DNA of 6,237 nt, taken from the NCBI GenBank assembly GCA_046597185.1, contig JBKJLF010000504.1:1-6237 (forward strand), in the 5' to 3' direction. Below are positions 4,209 to 6,237 of this stretch, in pieces. Numbering within the stretch: the first letter of the stretch is position 1; each line of letters opens with the position of its first letter. This DNA comes from CAMBDR01 sp046597185. GTDB lineage: Bacteria > Pseudomonadota > Gammaproteobacteria > Burkholderiales > Burkholderiaceae_D. A program made the translations under genes and the position numbers. The notes under the pieces are model-generated. The model did not search any database and was not told the DNA's origin. It saw only the letters and a list, made by a program, of their open reading frames with translations.

Positions 4209-5948
4209 TTACTCCCAATCGCTCTCGACTGTGGCAGGTGCATTGGCCACCCGTTTGATCGGCTTGTCGATTGCCGGCCGCCTGGAATTGCCTGCCGGGG
4301 TAGATCGCGTTGCTGCCGCTGTTTTACCAATCGCACTCGGCCTGGCTGAAACCTTCAACATGACAACGACCCTGGTCTTGGCTCCGTCAAGCTTGAATAT
4401 GCTGACCACCTGGGACAGATTGCTCGATTGTTCCTGCAAGGATTCTGCCGCCGCGGCAGCTTCTTCGACCAGCGAGGCATTCTGCTGTGTGACCTGGTCC
4501 ATCTGGCTGATGGCCTGGTTGATCTGGTCGATGCCCGAGGTCTGCTCCTGGCTAGCCGCCGTGATCTCGCTCATAATATCGGTCACACGTTTGACGCTTT
4601 CGACGATCTCCTCCATCGTTGCGCCCGCTTGATTGACCAGTTTGGTGCCAATATCAACTTTCTCGACCGAGTCGCCGATGAGCGTCTTGATCTCTTTGGC
4701 CGCGCCAGCCGAGCGTTGCGCCAGATTGCGCACCTCGCTGGCAACCACCGCGAAACCCCGCCCCTGTTCCCCGGCCCGCGCCGCTTCAACCGCCGCGTTC
4801 AACGCCAGAATATTGGTTTGGAACGCGATGCCGTCGATTACCCCGATAATGTCGACGATTTTCTTGGCCGATTCATTGATAGAACCCATCGTATCGACCA
4901 CCTGCGACACCACCGCCCCGCCCTTCGATGCCACCTCGGAAGCGGACAATGCAAGGCTGTTGGCCTGACGCGCATTGTCGGAATTTTGCTTTACCGTACT
5001 TGTCAATTCTTCCATCGAGGAAGCCGTTTCCTCCAAGGAGCTGGCCTGTTCTTCTGTGCGGGAGGACAGGTCGAGATTGCCAGCGGCAATTTGGCTCGAC
5101 GCGGTGGCCATGGTGTCGGTGCCAGTGCGCACCTCGCCCACGATATTAGCGAGGCTATCACGCATCTTTTTCATGGCGAACAACATGCTCGAATTGTCGC
5201 CAGCCTTAATATCGACCTCGGTACTCAGGTCGCCTTCTGCAATGCGTCCCGCTATCTGCGCGGCATAGCTCGGTTCGCCCCCTAACTGCCCGGTCAGGCT
5301 GCGCGAAATGACGATACCGATGATAACTCCCACCAGCACGCCACCTACTGTAAGGCTGATCAGAAAAACACGGATGTAAGCGTAGATTGCGTCGGTCTCA
5401 TCATTCAGTTGGGCGGCCTTGGCCTTCTTGAACTCGACCATTTTTGTCATCAAGTCGTCGGTCTTGTCAGCCAAGGGCCGCACCACGGAGAACAACTGGG
5501 TGGTCGAACCGCGTTTCTCATCCAAGGGTTCAGCAACGAGCAGCGTGGCCGTTTGCTGGAGCGCCTTTTCATACTCGCGCAAGGTGTCGCGCGTTGCGGC
5601 AACGATCGCTTTTCCTTCCGGTCTTACAAACCGCTTTTCGGCCTCGCTCATTTCTTTATTAGTGTCTTCCAAACGTTGGGTCAGGTCCTTCAGGTGGCGC
5701 GCACGATCCTCTGCCGTAGTAGACAGGATGGCGCTGCGAATAGCGCGTGCTGATGCCATCAACTGGATATTGGCCTCGGCAGAATGTCGCAAACCAATCA
5801 TTTCCTGCTCATACATGAGGGTTGCGCGGTCGTTGAGGTCACCAGCCTTCAAGACACCTTCCGTACCGGTGAGGGCACCAATGGCTGCCACGATCAAAAA
5901 GCCGCCGAGCAGCATGGTTCTTACTTTCAAATTCGCCAACCAATTCAT
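4209..5948 (-). CDS. Methyl-accepting chemotaxis protein (Tar-like), last codons lost
   Basis: This encodes a 579-residue inner-membrane chemoreceptor that signals through CheW and CheA to the flagellar motor. In order it has: a short cytoplasmic start; TM1 about 12-28; a periplasmic helical region about 29-193 resembling the four-helix-bundle sensor (4HB_MCP); TM2 about 194-215; a HAMP domain about 216-268 containing LGGEPSYAAQIAGRIAEGDL; and the signalling coiled coil. The methylation helix carries EEQASSLEETASSMEE (299-314). The conserved hairpin tip lies at 373-413, with EAARAGEQGRGF at 388-399, and a second adaptation region at about 467-498. The ligand cannot be predicted. A flexible tail follows from about 520 and stops at SDWE. 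The next codons are TAA, TTC, TGA, so the usual DWEEF tail is interrupted by a stop. The start at 5948 is chosen for GGGAGG six bases upstream and the MNWL-TM1 beginning; the ATG at 6002 would add 18 residues without such a site. No che genes adjoin it. Confidence 0.95.
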   Translation of the reverse strand: MNWLANLKVRTMLLGGFLIVAAIGALTGTEGVLKAGDLNDRATLMYEQEMIGLRHSAEANIQLMASARAIRSAILSTTAEDRARHLKDLTQRLEDTNKEMSEAEKRFVRPEGKAIVAATRDTLREYEKALQQTATLLVAEPLDEKRGSTTQLFSVVRPLADKTDDLMTKMVEFKKAKAAQLNDETDAIYAYIRVFLISLTVGGVLVGVIIGIVISRSLTGQLGGEPSYAAQIAGRIAEGDLSTEVDIKAGDNSSMLFAMKKMRDSLANIVGEVRTGTDTMATASSQIAAGNLDLSSRTEEQASSLEETASSMEELTSTVKQNSDNARQANSLALSASEVASKGGAVVSQVVDTMGSINESAKKIVDIIGVIDGIAFQTNILALNAAVEAARAGEQGRGFAVVASEVRNLAQRSAGAAKEIKTLIGDSVEKVDIGTKLVNQAGATMEEIVESVKRVTDIMSEITAASQEQTSGIDQINQAISQMDQVTQQNASLVEEAAAAAESLQEQSSNLSQVVSIFKLDGAKTRVVVMLKVSARPSAIGKTAAATRSTPAGNSRRPAIDKPIKRVANAPATVESDWE

Positions 5949-5954
5949 AGTTTT

Positions 5955-5960
5955 CCTCCC
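5955..5960 (-). promoter_or_regulatory. Ribosome binding site of the chemoreceptor
   Basis: On the minus strand GGGAGG is followed after six bases (AAAACT) by the ATG at 5948. This decides the start in favour of 5948 over the in-frame ATG at 6002. Confidence 0.88.
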
Positions 5961-6237
5961 AAAGTTGTAAAAAGTTAATTTTCTTAAAAAATCAGACTGC
6001 AAGTTTTTGTATCATTCCCATCTCGCCGCTGGACAACACGGTTCTGACTGGCCGCTTCTTGGGGGGATGCCGCCATTGCCCTTTCAATCCGTTAAAAAAT
6101 ATACGAAACGTCGCCATGGTATCCCATACGCAAACCATACGCTATAGGTTTTGCGTATATTATGGGAAATTGCGGAACAATGTCTTTATTACGCGAATAA
6201 TGAAAATTTTGAACGCGTATCCGAGCAAAAGCGCAGC
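5961..6237. other. Upstream region of the chemoreceptor, up to the window edge
   Basis: No secure gene is seen. A 41-codon minus-strand frame (6117-5992) and a plus-strand frame opening at 6200 and running off the edge are both too weak to call. No clear sigma-28 flagellar promoter (TAAA with GCCGATAA) or convincing sigma-70 promoter was found by eye. The main feature is the palindrome at 6126-6158. Confidence 0.5.
6126..6158. promoter_or_regulatory. Inverted repeat with ATACGCAAA arms, candidate operator
   Basis: ATACGCAAACC (6126-6136) is mirrored by GGTTTTGCGTAT (6147-6158), perfect apart from one extra T. The ATACGC core occurs again inside at 6138-6143 and, inverted, at 6215-6220. It lies about 180 bases upstream of the receptor start and may serve it or a gene on the plus strand beyond the right edge. 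The binding protein is unknown. Confidence 0.4.

Noticed and set aside
4428..5285. 285-codon plus-strand frame
   Set aside because: Antisense shadow of the chemoreceptor, whose signalling-domain motifs are unmistakable on the minus strand.
5992..6117. 41-codon minus-strand frame upstream of the receptor
   Set aside because: Weak start context and no recognisable family; ends 43 bases before the receptor ATG, so a leader peptide is possible but unsupported.
6200..6237. Plus-strand frame (MKILNAYPSKSA...) running off the right edge
   Set aside because: Only 12 complete codons are visible and there is no ribosome binding site, so it cannot be called a gene.

Overview
The window looks like an accessory region of a betaproteobacterial chromosome. 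The best clue is a Tar-type chemotaxis receptor with the 'LGGEP' HAMP segment and a nearly complete DWEEF C-terminal tail, a combination familiar from Burkholderiales and Oxalobacteraceae-like bacteria. Genus-level placement is not possible. The reading frames have moderate GC, while the stretches between them are AT-rich and full of repeats and gene remnants.

Layout, left to right. Positions 1-300 hold a hairpin-dense segment. Read on the minus strand it has two GAAA tetraloop hairpins and resembles part of a large structured RNA, possibly the 5' part of a group II intron running off the left edge. Positions 300-668 are AT-rich with two clear inverted repeats and no convincing gene. A vanadium-dependent haloperoxidase (669-2009, +) follows, with every metal-site residue in place. 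A convergent intergenic gap with strong GC-rich hairpins separates it from a minus-strand beta-helix lipoprotein (start 2972), whose last part appears frameshifted. Directly upstream of the lipoprotein, overlapping it by one base, is the N-terminal stump of an IS4-family transposase (2972-3342, -), itself frameshifted. Positions 3343-4208 are a repeat-rich gap: an AT-rich stretch, a roughly 250-bp nested inverted-repeat element containing a 15-bp tandem repeat, a set of short repeats, and two tiny ORFs of doubtful reality. The right third is a methyl-accepting chemotaxis protein (4209-5948, -) with a strong ribosome binding site and a palindrome upstream near the right edge.

Nothing suggests that the three main genes form one pathway. 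The haloperoxidase is a single-gene unit converging on the lipoprotein, and the receptor is an orphan without che genes nearby. The common thread is decay and rearrangement: a nonsense codon inside the receptor's DWEEF tail, a slip in the lipoprotein, a decayed IS, and palindromic repeats. No defence system, CRISPR array or new multi-gene system is visible. The most interesting items are the one-codon loss of the receptor's CheR/CheB-tethering tail, the IS4 stump joined to the lipoprotein start, the nested palindromic element, and the unidentified structured segment at the left edge.
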